NCBI GenBank assembly: GCA_022984795.1
Contig: JALIHJ010000043.1
Coordinates: 124,001 to 188,000 of the forward strand
Length of the DNA stretch: 64,000 bases
Origin: Fabrea salina
Lineage: Eukaryota > Ciliophora > Heterotrichea > Heterotrichida > Fabreidae
Direction: 5' to 3'
Part shown: positions 36,186-45,770 of the stretch, in pieces
Position numbering within the stretch: the stretch's first letter is position 1
How the letters are laid out: each line of letters begins with the position of its first letter
Notes under the pieces: generated by a model
The model's database searches: none
What the model saw: only the letters and a program-made list of their open reading frames with translations
What the model was told of the DNA's origin: nothing
Position numbers and translations under genes: made by a program

Positions 36186-37661
36186 TTAATTTAAGCTTAA
36201 GACAAGAAAAGTTCCTGATATGAAAAAGAAAGCTACAGACAACCCTAAAAGAACCCATGCAAGAAACACTGAATTGAACCCTTTGTAGTCAAAAGGACCT
36301 TTTTCTGGAAACAATCTTTTAGTAGCAACATGCAAAAGGATCAACATTCCCAACAACAGAAACACAAGCATTCCTGCCAGTTCCAGAATGACACCTAAGT
36401 CATACACAAAAACAGCTACTACCAAAGGAATCAAGCACCCCCCTACTCGGTAACTGTAAAACACTTTCTAAGTAAAGCTTACTCTAGTCAACTTGTTTTT
36501 ACTCAACTGTCCGTAGTTCACTGAAATAAGGTTGTCTGTCAAAATAATTGAAAGAATCGGAAAAATAGAAGTAATGTCTATAGCTGGAAAAATCAACACA
36601 AACGAAGCTACTCCGTAAGCCCACCAGCTCCTTTCACTGCTGCCTCCAGAGTAGTTTTCCCAGTCAAGAGTAACCATGGGGTCAATGTCCTCCACAGCAA
36701 AAGGAACCACCAAGCCTAGCAAGGTGTAGAGCACAGAAACTGTTCCAATTGCCCATAAACTCACTCTAGGGATATCTTTTTCTTTGTCTTTAAGCGCTTC
36801 GCATATGTTAGGAATGCCGTACTGGAAACTAAAAGCAACCAAAGTAACTGAAACTATAATTCCTAACTGCGACACTTCAAACACTGGAGGAGAGTGGTCT
36901 ATTCCTTCGTTATCTGAGATTTTTGTGTCACTGAAAATAGCAACCAAAGAAGTCACTATAAGAATAGTTATCACTAAAAACCGTGCTGCACAAGTAGACC
37001 CCTGCCACCAAACCTGCTCGGCAATTCCTTTGATGCTTAAGTACACGACCACTACTCCAAACACCAACAAGTAAAACCAAACTTTGAGCCTACAAGAGCC
37101 ACCAAATTCATTGTCTTCGTATATGTTGCAAGTTTCAAAAGTCCCTATTGGAATGAGTGCTGCACACGACGAAGAAAATATGATTGAATACCCAGACATC
37201 AGTATCAGCTTTTCCAAACAAAACACCACCAACACCCCGTACTGGGCCTTTCTTCCAAACACTAGTCCTACCATTTCAGCAAAGTCCACTCTGACTGTAG
37301 GGACTCTAGGAGAGAACTCCTCACTTACAAGTGCACTTTCTGTTTCTTGTGTCTTTTCAACAAAGTCTTCTCTGTTTAACTTCCCAAACAAGCTACTAAA
37401 ACCAACTGGAATAAAGGAGTACCCTGAACTCAGTAACCTTTGCAAAAGCTCTATCCGGGACATGACTTGGAAAGTGTACACTGACAAAAACACAAAGTAA
37501 ACAATCGAAGCCCCTTGAGATACTAAACCCAAAGCCCAGCCAGCTTGTTGCCAAGCCCAAGGAATTCCTAAAACACCTGAGCCCACTATCATGTTTATCG
37601 TAAAAAAGTACCCCACTATAAAGGACTTCTCGTGCTGTATTTCCCAGGGTTCTTTTTCCAT
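36186..37661 (-). CDS. Amino-acid transporter, AAAP/SLC38 family
   Basis: Two frames join through a 15-nt intron at 36468-36482 into a 486-aa protein with about eleven membrane segments. The start, FFTINMIVGSGVLGIPWAWQ, is the AAAP signature in TM1. Further segments include FSFQYGIPNICEALKDK (typical TM6-7 region) and FVLIFPAIDITSIFPILSI. The second exon supplies the last three membrane helices (VGGCLIPLVVAVFVYDLG onward). A loop of about 60 residues after TM2 is charged. Family role: proton- or sodium-coupled amino-acid transport. The substrate is not predictable. Its stop is 2 nt from the NLR-like gene's ATG. Confidence 0.85.
36468..36482 (-). other. 15-nt intron in amino-acid transporter (phase 0)
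   Basis: The coding strand reads GTAAGCTTTACTTAG, with A at position 10 and an in-frame TAG. Removal joins KNKLTR to KVFYSYRVGG and restores the last three transmembrane helices. Confidence 0.92.
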
Positions 37662-37678
37662 TTAAGTTAAAACGGATA

Positions 37679-38428
37679 TTAAGCCATGTACTTTTGGTAC
37701 AGACGGTCTTCGTCAAGCAGCACTTCTTGTATACAACTGTAGAGTTCTTCTGAGGAGTCCTGGGGTTCCTCTTCCCAGGCGTTGAAGTACTCTACTTGCT
37801 CACACAACAGCTCGTCTATCAAAAGGTCTGCTGCTTCTTCCCATTGCACAAATACATAGTCTGCGAACTGCTTGAAAACTAAGGACAGCAGCTTTTCGTT
37901 TTTAATCTGGAATGTTTTGGCAGGTATGTTAATTTTTTCAGAGGCAGTAATTTTGGGTTCGCTAACTTGTTTGGCAGGGGCTTTAGAGAGTTTAGGGGCT
38001 TGAAAGGGTTTGGGTGGTTGGGGTTCTGAAGGCTCTGGAGGTTTCTTTTTGAGTGACTTAATATTTTCTTTGATGAAGTTTTTTGCAGGCTTAGTGGGTT
38101 TGGGCTTGACTACTATTTTTTTAAGTTTGGGTTTTTGGTCAACTGTGATAGAAACTTCTAGGGGTTCACTTAGTGACTCCTCCAAAGGTTCTTTTGGAAC
38201 TTCTTCTAAAACCTCTTCTGTGTACGCTTCATCTTCAGAAAAAAAGCTTTTAAATTCAGTTTGGTTGCCTTCTAGTATGGACTTGAACTTTGAATTTGAT
38301 TGAACTCCTTTGTCAATGGCGTCTGAAACTTCTCTGCGCAAGTTCTCTAAGTGGGCTAGTTTGTTACTGAATTCAAAAGGCCCAACAACTCCTGAGACTT
38401 CTTCTTCACTGCCTAAAATAGAACTCAT
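37679..38428 (-). CDS. Unknown Pro/Lys-rich protein with acidic C-terminus
   Basis: This 249-aa protein is not recognised. Residues 1-50 are predicted helical, 60-95 acidic, 95-165 rich in Lys and Pro (PKPTKPAKNFIKENIKSLKK then PPEPSEPQPPKP), and the last 75 residues are acidic and helical with many aromatics. The layout resembles linker proteins of centrosomes and cilia, but no family can be named. It is 3 nt from the PB1-Kelch gene and 17 nt from the transporter gene, all on the minus strand. Confidence 0.6.
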   Translation of the reverse strand: MSSILGSEEEVSGVVGPFEFSNKLAHLENLRREVSDAIDKGVQSNSKFKSILEGNQTEFKSFFSEDEAYTEEVLEEVPKEPLEESLSEPLEVSITVDQKPKLKKIVVKPKPTKPAKNFIKENIKSLKKKPPEPSEPQPPKPFQAPKLSKAPAKQVSEPKITASEKINIPAKTFQIKNEKLLSLVFKQFADYVFVQWEEAADLLIDELLCEQVEYFNAWEEEPQDSSEELYSCIQEVLLDEDRLYQKYMA

Positions 38429-38431
38429 TTA

Positions 38432-40162
38432 TTATTCAAAATTACAAAAAGGACTTTTGGTGACTCTAAATACTTTATTGGTTTGTCTGCAGAACTTTAT
38501 AAGGCTGCCTTCGTTGTTAAAAAAGTAAACAGCTTCTAAAGAGTAACAAGGAACTAAGCCACTACACATGCCTATTCTGTGTTCTGAGCTAAGCACTTCA
38601 AACTCCTCTTTAGTGAAGTCAACACTAACTATTTTCTGGTTGAACTTAGTGTTGTGGCTCTTTCCGCCTAAAACCAAAAACTCACTTTCTCTCAGAAACA
38701 GTACCTGTGCTCCAAAGAGCCTAAATGGCAGTTTGAAACTAAACAACTTCCACCTTTTTTCTTCAAACACTTCAATAGTATCGAGGTCTTCTGTGTAACT
38801 CCTTCCTCCAAACACATAAACTTTGCCTAAGTGCTCACAAACAGCTGGACACGCTCTTTCTACTCGCAAAGGAACTAAACTTTCCCAAGTTTGAGAGTAA
38901 TAGTCAAAACTCTCAACAAACCTAATTGGCCTTGCAGAATTCTTGCCCCCTATCAACAGCACCTTGCCTTCGAAGTAGACTGAACAATGGAACTGGTGTG
39001 CTTGGGGCATTTCTAGTTCAAACCAAGTTATTTCGCCTTGGAAAAACCCCAGCCAAGCCTTTCTAAGCGAAGTCTTTCCACCTGTAAGCAGTACTCCGTT
39101 TGGTAGCACACAGATAGAACTTCCCTCGCCAAGTTTTTCTTTGAGTCTTTGCTTTGAGAACTCAGAGGTTTTGTAGTTGAACCACTGCAAGTAGTTGCGT
39201 TCTGAAGTAATTCCATAAACCCGGTTGGGTTCCGGAGAAGGAGTGCTTAAAAGAGTTTCTTGGTAAGCAGCTTGGTAGTTATTAATGGGTTCTATAAACT
39301 GAATTAACTTGACCACTTTAGGACTGTAAGGAAGCAGCTTCAGTGAGTTAAGCACTTCTGCAGAACTAAGAGCTTCGTTAGTTGTGCTCAAATGACTAAG
39401 TTGAATGCCTAAAAACTTCCAGTCACAACTGTAAACAGGACTGCCTGCCAGTCCACACACTTGATGCGTTTCGTACACAATCCTTCCACCCAAGGCTTCT
39501 TTTAAAGTAACCCACTTAACTCTGCTGAGTACTTCTGAGTCCCTGGGCTGGTCTAAAGTGACTCCTTGTGACTCGATTTCAGTAGTTGGGTCTACAAAAA
39601 CTTCAGTTACCTCCGCAATGGAGTAAGTAGAGTTTAAACTAAAAAACACTAAAGGCTCACTGATCACGAAAAAAGAACTTATGCGGACTGGAGAAGAAGA
39701 GTCTTCAAAAAACAAAAAGGCTTGAAGGGCTTCTTCGTGAGAAGAGATTACTTTGGAAGTGGTTAAGCCTATCCTCATGTTAATAAGGATCCCCACTCCT
39801 CTGCAAATTCCTTCCACAACTATGCTGAAAACTGGCCTTAGGCACTCCCAAGCTTTTTGAAAAGGCAAACTAAACTCAGTCTGTGGGGGCTGGTAACTGG
39901 GATGGGAGTCCTGTGAAGCAGTTATCCAAAGCTTCAAAACTCCTACTCCTTGGTAAGCTTCTTTAAGTGCTTCAGAAGTAGTTATTAACAAGTCTTCGCC
40001 TTCCTGGTCTCTAAACTTAACTTGGAACTTAGACACCAGTCCCTTGATAGTATTTTTAACTGCACTTACTAAGTCCTCAAACGTCATAGGAGCATAACCT
40101 AGTGAATAAATCTCATTCAAGTAAAACAGCTTTACTCTGCAGAAACTTTGCAGAACACTCAT
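38432..40162 (-). CDS. PB1 domain - inactive trypsin-like domain - Kelch repeats
   Basis: The 576-aa protein shows three parts. Residues about 8-83 fit a PB1 domain (VKLFYLNEIYS, TFEDLVSAV, FQVKFRDQEGEDLLIT, LKLWI). Residues about 120-280 look like a trypsin/HtrA-like fold: GVGILINMRIGLTTSKVI stands where GxGxLI...LTxxHV is expected, and VCGLAGSPVYSCDWKFLGIQ where GxSGSPV...GI is expected. The catalytic His and Ser are both replaced, so it should be a pseudoprotease. Residues about 320-570 carry five or six Kelch blades (LLTGGKTS, VLLIGGKNS, VYVFGGRSY, FLVLGGKSH). A scaffold that senses or binds partners is inferred. Confidence 0.65.
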   Translation of the reverse strand: MSVLQSFCRVKLFYLNEIYSLGYAPMTFEDLVSAVKNTIKGLVSKFQVKFRDQEGEDLLITTSEALKEAYQGVGVLKLWITASQDSHPSYQPPQTEFSLPFQKAWECLRPVFSIVVEGICRGVGILINMRIGLTTSKVISSHEEALQAFLFFEDSSSPVRISSFFVISEPLVFFSLNSTYSIAEVTEVFVDPTTEIESQGVTLDQPRDSEVLSRVKWVTLKEALGGRIVYETHQVCGLAGSPVYSCDWKFLGIQLSHLSTTNEALSSAEVLNSLKLLPYSPKVVKLIQFIEPINNYQAAYQETLLSTPSPEPNRVYGITSERNYLQWFNYKTSEFSKQRLKEKLGEGSSICVLPNGVLLTGGKTSLRKAWLGFFQGEITWFELEMPQAHQFHCSVYFEGKVLLIGGKNSARPIRFVESFDYYSQTWESLVPLRVERACPAVCEHLGKVYVFGGRSYTEDLDTIEVFEEKRWKLFSFKLPFRLFGAQVLFLRESEFLVLGGKSHNTKFNQKIVSVDFTKEEFEVLSSEHRIGMCSGLVPCYSLEAVYFFNNEGSLIKFCRQTNKVFRVTKSPFCNFE

Positions 40163-40179
40163 TTTAAACCCCCTACAAA
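40163..40179. promoter_or_regulatory. 17-bp divergent spacer between PB1-Kelch and Myb genes
   Basis: The start codons face outward with 17 bp between them, including a run of five C. It must hold or overlap the promoters of both genes. Confidence 0.45.
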
Positions 40180-40686
40180 ATGGAGTTTACCCAAATAGAA
40201 AACACCCTAAAAGAAAACCAGGAGTTACTTATGAGCCTTGCAGCTTCCCAGAACTCCTTGCCTCTGCAGTCCAGCATTAAAAACTTCTCGAAAGTATACA
40301 ACAACTTACTGTGCCTGTGCAAAATTGGGGACTCGCAACCAGACACTCCTGACTTACTATTTAATAACTACATTCCTCTGTCACTCAGAGATCAGCAAAG
40401 AGTAAGCAGAATGAGTCGGTTGCAAGAAGCTGTAGCTAGTGAGTACTTCCACTTAATGGTTGAAGCTGCACACAAAAAAACACCTGCACCTCCCAAAAAG
40501 TCCCGGGCAGAGTGCAGGTGGAAGCCTGAAGAACACCATAAGTTCTTAGAAGCTTTAGAACTCCACGGAGAAAAGAACCTTGACGCCATAGCTTCTTATA
40601 TAGGCACACGCAGCAAAGTGCAGGTTCGGTCTCACCTGCAAAAACACAAACTTAAGCAAGCTAAGCAAGCGAAAACCGATAGTTAG
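40180..40686 (+). CDS. Single-repeat Myb/SANT protein of the SHAQKYF type
   Basis: The 168-aa protein carries one Myb-like repeat near residues 108-155: CRWKPEEHHKFLEALELHG, DAIASYIGTRSKVQVRSHLQ, KHKLK. This matches the SHAQKYF class (W-EEH--FL-GL---G...IA---GTRT--QV-SH-QK) with SHLQKHK at the end. The class binds DNA in plants, amoebae and ciliates. The N-terminal 90 residues are helical and unassigned. A transcription factor role is likely; targets are unknown. Its ATG is at 40180. Confidence 0.8.
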   Translation: MEFTQIENTLKENQELLMSLAASQNSLPLQSSIKNFSKVYNNLLCLCKIGDSQPDTPDLLFNNYIPLSLRDQQRVSRMSRLQEAVASEYFHLMVEAAHKKTPAPPKKSRAECRWKPEEHHKFLEALELHGEKNLDAIASYIGTRSKVQVRSHLQKHKLKQAKQAKTDS

Positions 40687-40706
40687 CTTATTTAAATAAT
40701 TCAAAT

Positions 40707-43700
40707 ATGAGAAGCCAAGTGTCATGGAGCGAAAACATCGTAAGTTTTACTTAGCCACCTCCAGAAAACCAAGAGATCCAAAACATCATCTGGTCAGTAG
40801 CTTTTAAACCTGACGGGTCAGAACTGCTCATGGCTATAGGAGACAGGATCTTTATTTACGAAGCCGAAGGAGGCGAGCTGATTCAGTCGTTACGCGCCCA
40901 CGACCCTGGGAAGAACGTGTACGTGGTAGCCTATTCCAAGGACGGAAAGTTTTTTGCTTCAGGCGGGGCAGACAGGAACGTGATCATTTGGAACTCAAAA
41001 GCAGAAGGAGTCCTTAAGTACAACCACAACACTTCTGTGCAAGCTTTGGCGTTCAACCCTGTAACTCATGAACTGGCAAGTGTGTCTGTAGGGGACTTCA
41101 CTATTTGGGAACAAGAACAAAAGAAGGTAGAAAAGATCCAGCTTGAAAGCAAAGGCTTAGCCGCTTCTTGGTCTCCAGACGGGCTTATACTAGCTATTGG
41201 CCTGTTCAACGGGAAAGTGCTTCTTAAAGACAAGCAAGGAAAGTCCCTTAGTGAGTTTTCTAAGTCAAGCCCAGTGTGGTGCTTAGAGTGGAACCCTGTG
41301 AAAACTGAAGACTCTTCTTGCAGACTAGCAGTTGGCTGTTGGGACGAAACCTTGTCTTTTTGGGACAGCCAAGGCAAGCAGATAGGCGTGGAAAAAGAAC
41401 TAGGTTTTGACCCCTGCTGCATGAACTTCTTTGGAAACGGAGAGTTCTTAGTAGTAGGTGGATCTGACAAAAAAGTTACACTTTGGACTAAAGACGGAGT
41501 TAAGTTAGGAGTGATTGGAGAAGGCAAAGACTGGTTCTGGAGCTGCAAAGTAAGGCCTAAGCACAACTGTGTAGCAGTGGGGTCGAACGAAGGCACTATA
41601 AGTATGTACCAGCTTTCTTTTAACATAGTGCACGGGCTCTACAAAGAGCGCTACGCCCACAGAGAACTTATGACTGACGTGATCATTCAGCACTTAGTTT
41701 CTGAACAAAAAGTTAGAATCAAGTGCAGGGACTTAGTTAAAAAGATTTCTGTGTACAAAGACAGACTGGCAGTCCAGCTTCCTGAAAGAGTGGTGATCTA
41801 CGCTGTGGTGCCTGAAGACGAACTGGACATGAAGTACAAGTCTTTTAAAAAGATCAATAAAGCCTTTGACTGCACTTTGCTAGTTATGGCTTACAAGCAC
41901 GTTTTAATTTGTTACGAGTCCAAAATCCAACTCTACAACTTGTCTGGAGAACTTGACCGAGAGTGGCAGATGGAAGCAGTTATTAGGTACATAAAGGTAA
42001 TGGGAGGCCCTCCTGGAAGGGAACTAGTTTTGGTAGGACTCAAAAACGGCAATGTGTTGAAGCTCTTCGTAGACAACCCTTTTCCAGTTTCACTGTACAA
42101 GCACACAGTGCCCATTAGGTGCTTGGACCTTTCAGCTTCCAAAAACCAACTTGCAATCGTTGACGACAACCAAAATATCATGGTTTACGACATTAAAAAA
42201 GCAAAAGTAACTTTTCAGGACAACGGAGCTGGTGCAGTAGCTTGGAACTCAGAAATGGAAGACTTGCTAGCTTACTCAGGAAACGGAACTTTGTTCATTA
42301 AAACTGGGCAGTTCCCAGCTATTTCTCAAAACATGCTTGGGTTTGTAGTGGGCTTCCGAGGTTCTAAAATCTACTCCTTAAACTACATCACTATGAACAC
42401 TGTTGACGTGCCCCAGAGTGCACCTATGTACAAGTACCTAGAAAACAAAGAGTTCGAAAACGCCTATGAAATAGCTTGTTTAGGTGTTACTGACCAAGAC
42501 TGGCGCAACTTTGCAATTGAGTGCATCCAAGCAGAGAAGTTCGAACTTGCACGAAAAGCTTTTATGAAACTCCAAGACATCCGGTTCCTAGAACTCATTA
42601 GTAAGATTGAGCACGAGAGGAAGACTCCCGGCTACAACGAAAACATCAAAATGGGCGAAATAGCTGCTTACCAAGGCAAGTACGACGAAGCTGCAGCTCT
42701 TTACGCCAAAGGTGGAAACGTCCGCAGAGCTGTTGACATGTTTAAGGTCCTTAAACAGTGGGAAAAAGCCCAAAAATACGTTAAACAACTTGACAAAGAA
42801 GGCCAGCAAAAACTACTACTGGAGCAAGCTGCCGACGCTGAACAAAGTGACTGGCAAGTTTCAGCCAAACTGTTTTTGAGTGTGGGCGAGTTTAAAAAAG
42901 CTGTGCAAATCATAGGGTCCCACAACGACCTGAACTGGTTAATAGAAGTTTGCAGACAACTATCAAAAGCCGAGAACTCAGAAGCCATCCAAATCTGCGC
43001 TAACTTGTTCAGAAACAGAGGCCACCATGCTTACGCAAAAGAAGCTTATCTTAAGTTAGGCGACATAAAGTCCTTGTTGAAGCTCCATGTAGAGTTAGGC
43101 AAGTGGGAAGAAGCTTTTAGACTTGCCAAACAAAACCCCGAGTTAAAGCCTCAGCTTTACTTGCCCTATGCCCAGTGGCTTATTTCCAACGACAAGTTTG
43201 AACAGGCTCGAGATGCTTTTAAAAAAGCCGACCAAGTTGAAGTAGGATTTAAACTCCTGAACCGACTAATTGACAACTCAATAGACAAAAGGCAGTATGG
43301 AGAAGCTTCGCGTTACTACTGGCAGTTGTGCTTAGAGCACCTGTCACTCATTAAGGACTGCCTGAACCCTACCCAAGAAGACGCTTACCACTTCACTGTT
43401 TTTGAAGACTACCGAAAGACCAGTGAAATATACGTGGCTTACTCCTTAATCCACAAGTACGCAGAGTCGCCTTTCTTAATGCCTTCTCCTAACTACGAAG
43501 AAACTATTTTTAACTCTGCAAGGTTTTTACTCAACAACATGACCAACACTACTTACAAAGGAATCAACAAACTCTACGTGTACTGGTCACTGGGAAGAAT
43601 TGCTGCACGGCTAGGGTCTTATAAAACGGCTAAAACTGCTTATGAAAAACTAGAAGCTCTGAAAGTGCCTTACGAGTGGCAAGAAGAAGTGGACCTTGCA

Positions 43701-44315
43701 GCCCTGACCGTAAGGGCCAAACCTTACCAAGACAAAGAAGAACTCTTCACAGTGTGTTACCGCTGCATGAACTCCAACTCCCCACTTAACTCAGCAGGAG
43801 ACCAGTGCACAGCTTGTAAACACCCCTTCATAAGGTCCTTTTTGTCCTTTACTTCACTGCCGCTTGTAGAGTTCGAACCTGCTGAAGGCATTAGTTCAGC
43901 CAAGGCCGCCCAGTTACTTAGGTCTGAAACAGGAGCTAAAACTACCAAGCGCAGACAAGAAAGCGGCTGGGAAGACACCTTGAACGTCGAAGCTTACCAA
44001 CAAGAAGACATCTTCGTAGAAAAAGTTATGGAGTGGGCAGAACTCCAAATGACCCAAGAAGAATACCACCCAGTGGTACTTGACGAAGCTACCTTAGGAG
44101 CAATTCCTCCGCAAGAAGTGTTTATCCTTGACTTGACGAAGCACTGCCCTTCGTACCCCAAAAGGTACTTCCGACTTATGATTCCAGACGTGGACATTGC
44201 AATGTGCGAGAACTGCGGGCACTTCTTTTTGCAAGACGAGTACGACTTTGCTTACTTAGAAAACGAAGCTTGTCCAGTGTGTCTCTTTAAAGCTCAAACA
44301 GAGCAAGAAGATTAA
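40707..44315 (+). CDS. IFT122: Intraflagellar transport protein IFT122 (IFT-A)
   Basis: A first exon from ATG 40707 encodes MRSQVSWSENI, then a 15-nt intron at 40740-40754, then the long frame; the product is 1197 aa. WD repeats fill about 1-560 (two propellers: IIWSVAFKPDGSELL; SGGADRNVIIWNSK). TPR-like helices fill about 560-1000 (GEIAAYQGKYDEAAALYAKG, MFKVLKQWEKAQKY). Two Cys-rich zinc motifs end the protein (CYRCMNSN...CTACKHPF and CENCGHFF...CPVC). IFT122 is a core IFT-A subunit for retrograde transport and entry of membrane proteins into cilia. The length matches the family (about 1200 aa). Confidence 0.95.
40740..40754 (+). other. 15-nt intron in IFT122 (phase 0)
   Basis: Reads GTAAGTTTTACTTAG, with A at position 10 and an in-frame TAG. 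Removal adds an 11-residue first exon with a good ATG and joins WSENI to PPPENQEIQNIIW, restoring the first WD blade. Confidence 0.92.
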
Positions 44316-44332
44316 TAGGTCTAAATATAATA

Positions 44333-44683
44333 ATGGCAGAAGAGTACGAAAGAGAAATCACTGAACTCAGGAAGCTCCAAAAAGAACTTTCTAAGATCGA
44401 GAGTTCCCAGCAAGACTATATCCTCAAAAAACACGAAAACGAAATGGTGAAAACTGAGTTTGAGCTGATAGAAGACCAAGAAACAAATGTCTTCAAGCTA
44501 ATAGGTCCAGCTTTGATACCACAAGCCATTTCTGAAGCCAAAGGCAACGTAGACACCAGACTAGAGTTCATCAACAAAGAAATCACCCGCCTTAACAAAC
44601 TCAGAGAAGACTTCGTCAAAAAAGCCAAAGAAAAGCAAGAAAAAGTCCTTAAAATCCAAAGAGACCTCCAAGCAAGGCAGTAA
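44333..44683 (+). CDS. PFDN6: Prefoldin subunit 6
   Basis: The 116-aa beta-type prefoldin has two coiled-coil helices (about 1-45 and 75-112) around a short beta-hairpin region: ETNVFKLIGPALIPQAISEA matches the NVYKLIGPVLVKQ-L-EA block of PFDN6. The heterohexamer hands unfolded actin and tubulin to the CCT chaperonin. The start follows TATAATAATG and the length is normal for the family. Confidence 0.93.
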   Translation: MAEEYEREITELRKLQKELSKIESSQQDYILKKHENEMVKTEFELIEDQETNVFKLIGPALIPQAISEAKGNVDTRLEFINKEITRLNKLREDFVKKAKEKQEKVLKIQRDLQARQ

Positions 44684-44714
44684 CTAACTTAAGTAGCGGC
44701 AGTATAAGTTTAAA

Positions 44715-45761
44715 ATGTCTTTGCAAGAAGCAATTTTGCAGCAAAAGATCGAGTTTTTGGAGTCAGAACTCGAAGAAAGCAAAAAAAGAGAACAGAACCT
44801 CAAACACCTAAACGACTCACTTATGGAAGCAATGTACTCTGAAGACTCCTCTGAAGAAATCAAGCACCTCAAAGACCTACTTAGCCAAAAACAGCAAAAA
44901 ATCGACCAGTACGAAACAGAAAACCAAGAACTCAAAATGGACTTAAGAGAAATAACTGCCAAGTCCGACTCCAACAAGTACGAACTCATCAACGAAATTC
45001 AAAAGTTGAAAGCAGAAAATGAATCCATCCGCAACAACTTGCAAAGCCAAGAAGAAACTTCCCGCCATTCCCAAAGCGTAGCCCAGTACCAGTTCCACAT
45101 TAAACTGCGTCAGGCCAAAAGAGAACTCTTAGTTCAAAAAGAAGAAAACAAAAAGGAATGCAACCGCATCAAACAAGAATCCGAAGCAGCCATCATAGAA
45201 CTCAAGTCACTCTTTGGAAAAGAAAACGAAGCACTCCGCCAACAAGTCAGGTCACTCCAAAACAAGGTCCGCCAACAAGCTTCTAAGATCCAAGAACTCG
45301 AAGACTCCGAAGCCAAAATCCAGGATTTACAAAACCAACTTAAAAACCGCGAAAGTTTACTAGACGAAAGCGAAGTCAAGTCTACTGCGCGAAGAGACTC
45401 AAGTAACTACCTCCAAGTTGCACTTAAAGCCAAAGCCACAGAAATTAAAGAACTCAAACAAAGAAACGAAAACTTAAGAGTCCAAAAAAACAGACTCCAG
45501 AACGAACTAGAAAAGCTCAAAGAACTCAAAGAAAACGAACCTGAAGTTGGCCTTAAAACTGAAATAAAAGGACTCATAGACAAACTACTCCAAGCTAAAA
45601 CTAAGTTAGTTTTAGAAGGAGAAAAGGCTCCAAGGCCCAAGTCCGTCACTAAAAACAGACTCTCTCAACAAGTACCTAGGTCAATATCCCCACTTAACCT
45701 TTCATACGTTTCAAGGGCACAGACTCCTCAAGAAGCCTTGAGCGAACTCAACATTCACTAA
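44715..45761 (+). CDS. Coiled-coil protein, unknown
   Basis: This 348-aa protein is coiled coil through about residues 1-300, with heptads rich in Glu, Lys, Gln and Leu. A basic Ser/Pro tail follows (RPKSVTKNRLSQQVPRSISP). No named domain is recognised. Its composition is like centrosomal or basal-body coiled coils, so a cytoskeletal role is a guess. It ends 9 nt from the VPS18 stop on the opposite strand. Confidence 0.65.
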   Translation: MSLQEAILQQKIEFLESELEESKKREQNLKHLNDSLMEAMYSEDSSEEIKHLKDLLSQKQQKIDQYETENQELKMDLREITAKSDSNKYELINEIQKLKAENESIRNNLQSQEETSRHSQSVAQYQFHIKLRQAKRELLVQKEENKKECNRIKQESEAAIIELKSLFGKENEALRQQVRSLQNKVRQQASKIQELEDSEAKIQDLQNQLKNRESLLDESEVKSTARRDSSNYLQVALKAKATEIKELKQRNENLRVQKNRLQNELEKLKELKENEPEVGLKTEIKGLIDKLLQAKTKLVLEGEKAPRPKSVTKNRLSQQVPRSISPLNLSYVSRAQTPQEALSELNIH

Positions 45762-45770
45762 ATGTTACCA

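Noticed and set aside
30943-40162. Hypothesis that the CAP, NLR-like and PB1-Kelch genes form a defence cluster
   Set aside because: They are mixed with eIF2-beta and an amino-acid transporter at the same spacing seen everywhere; proximity alone carries no weight in this genome.
41066-41626. Open frame of 186 codons opposite IFT122
   Set aside because: Complement of a secure coding region, Ser/Pro/Leu-rich without domain features.
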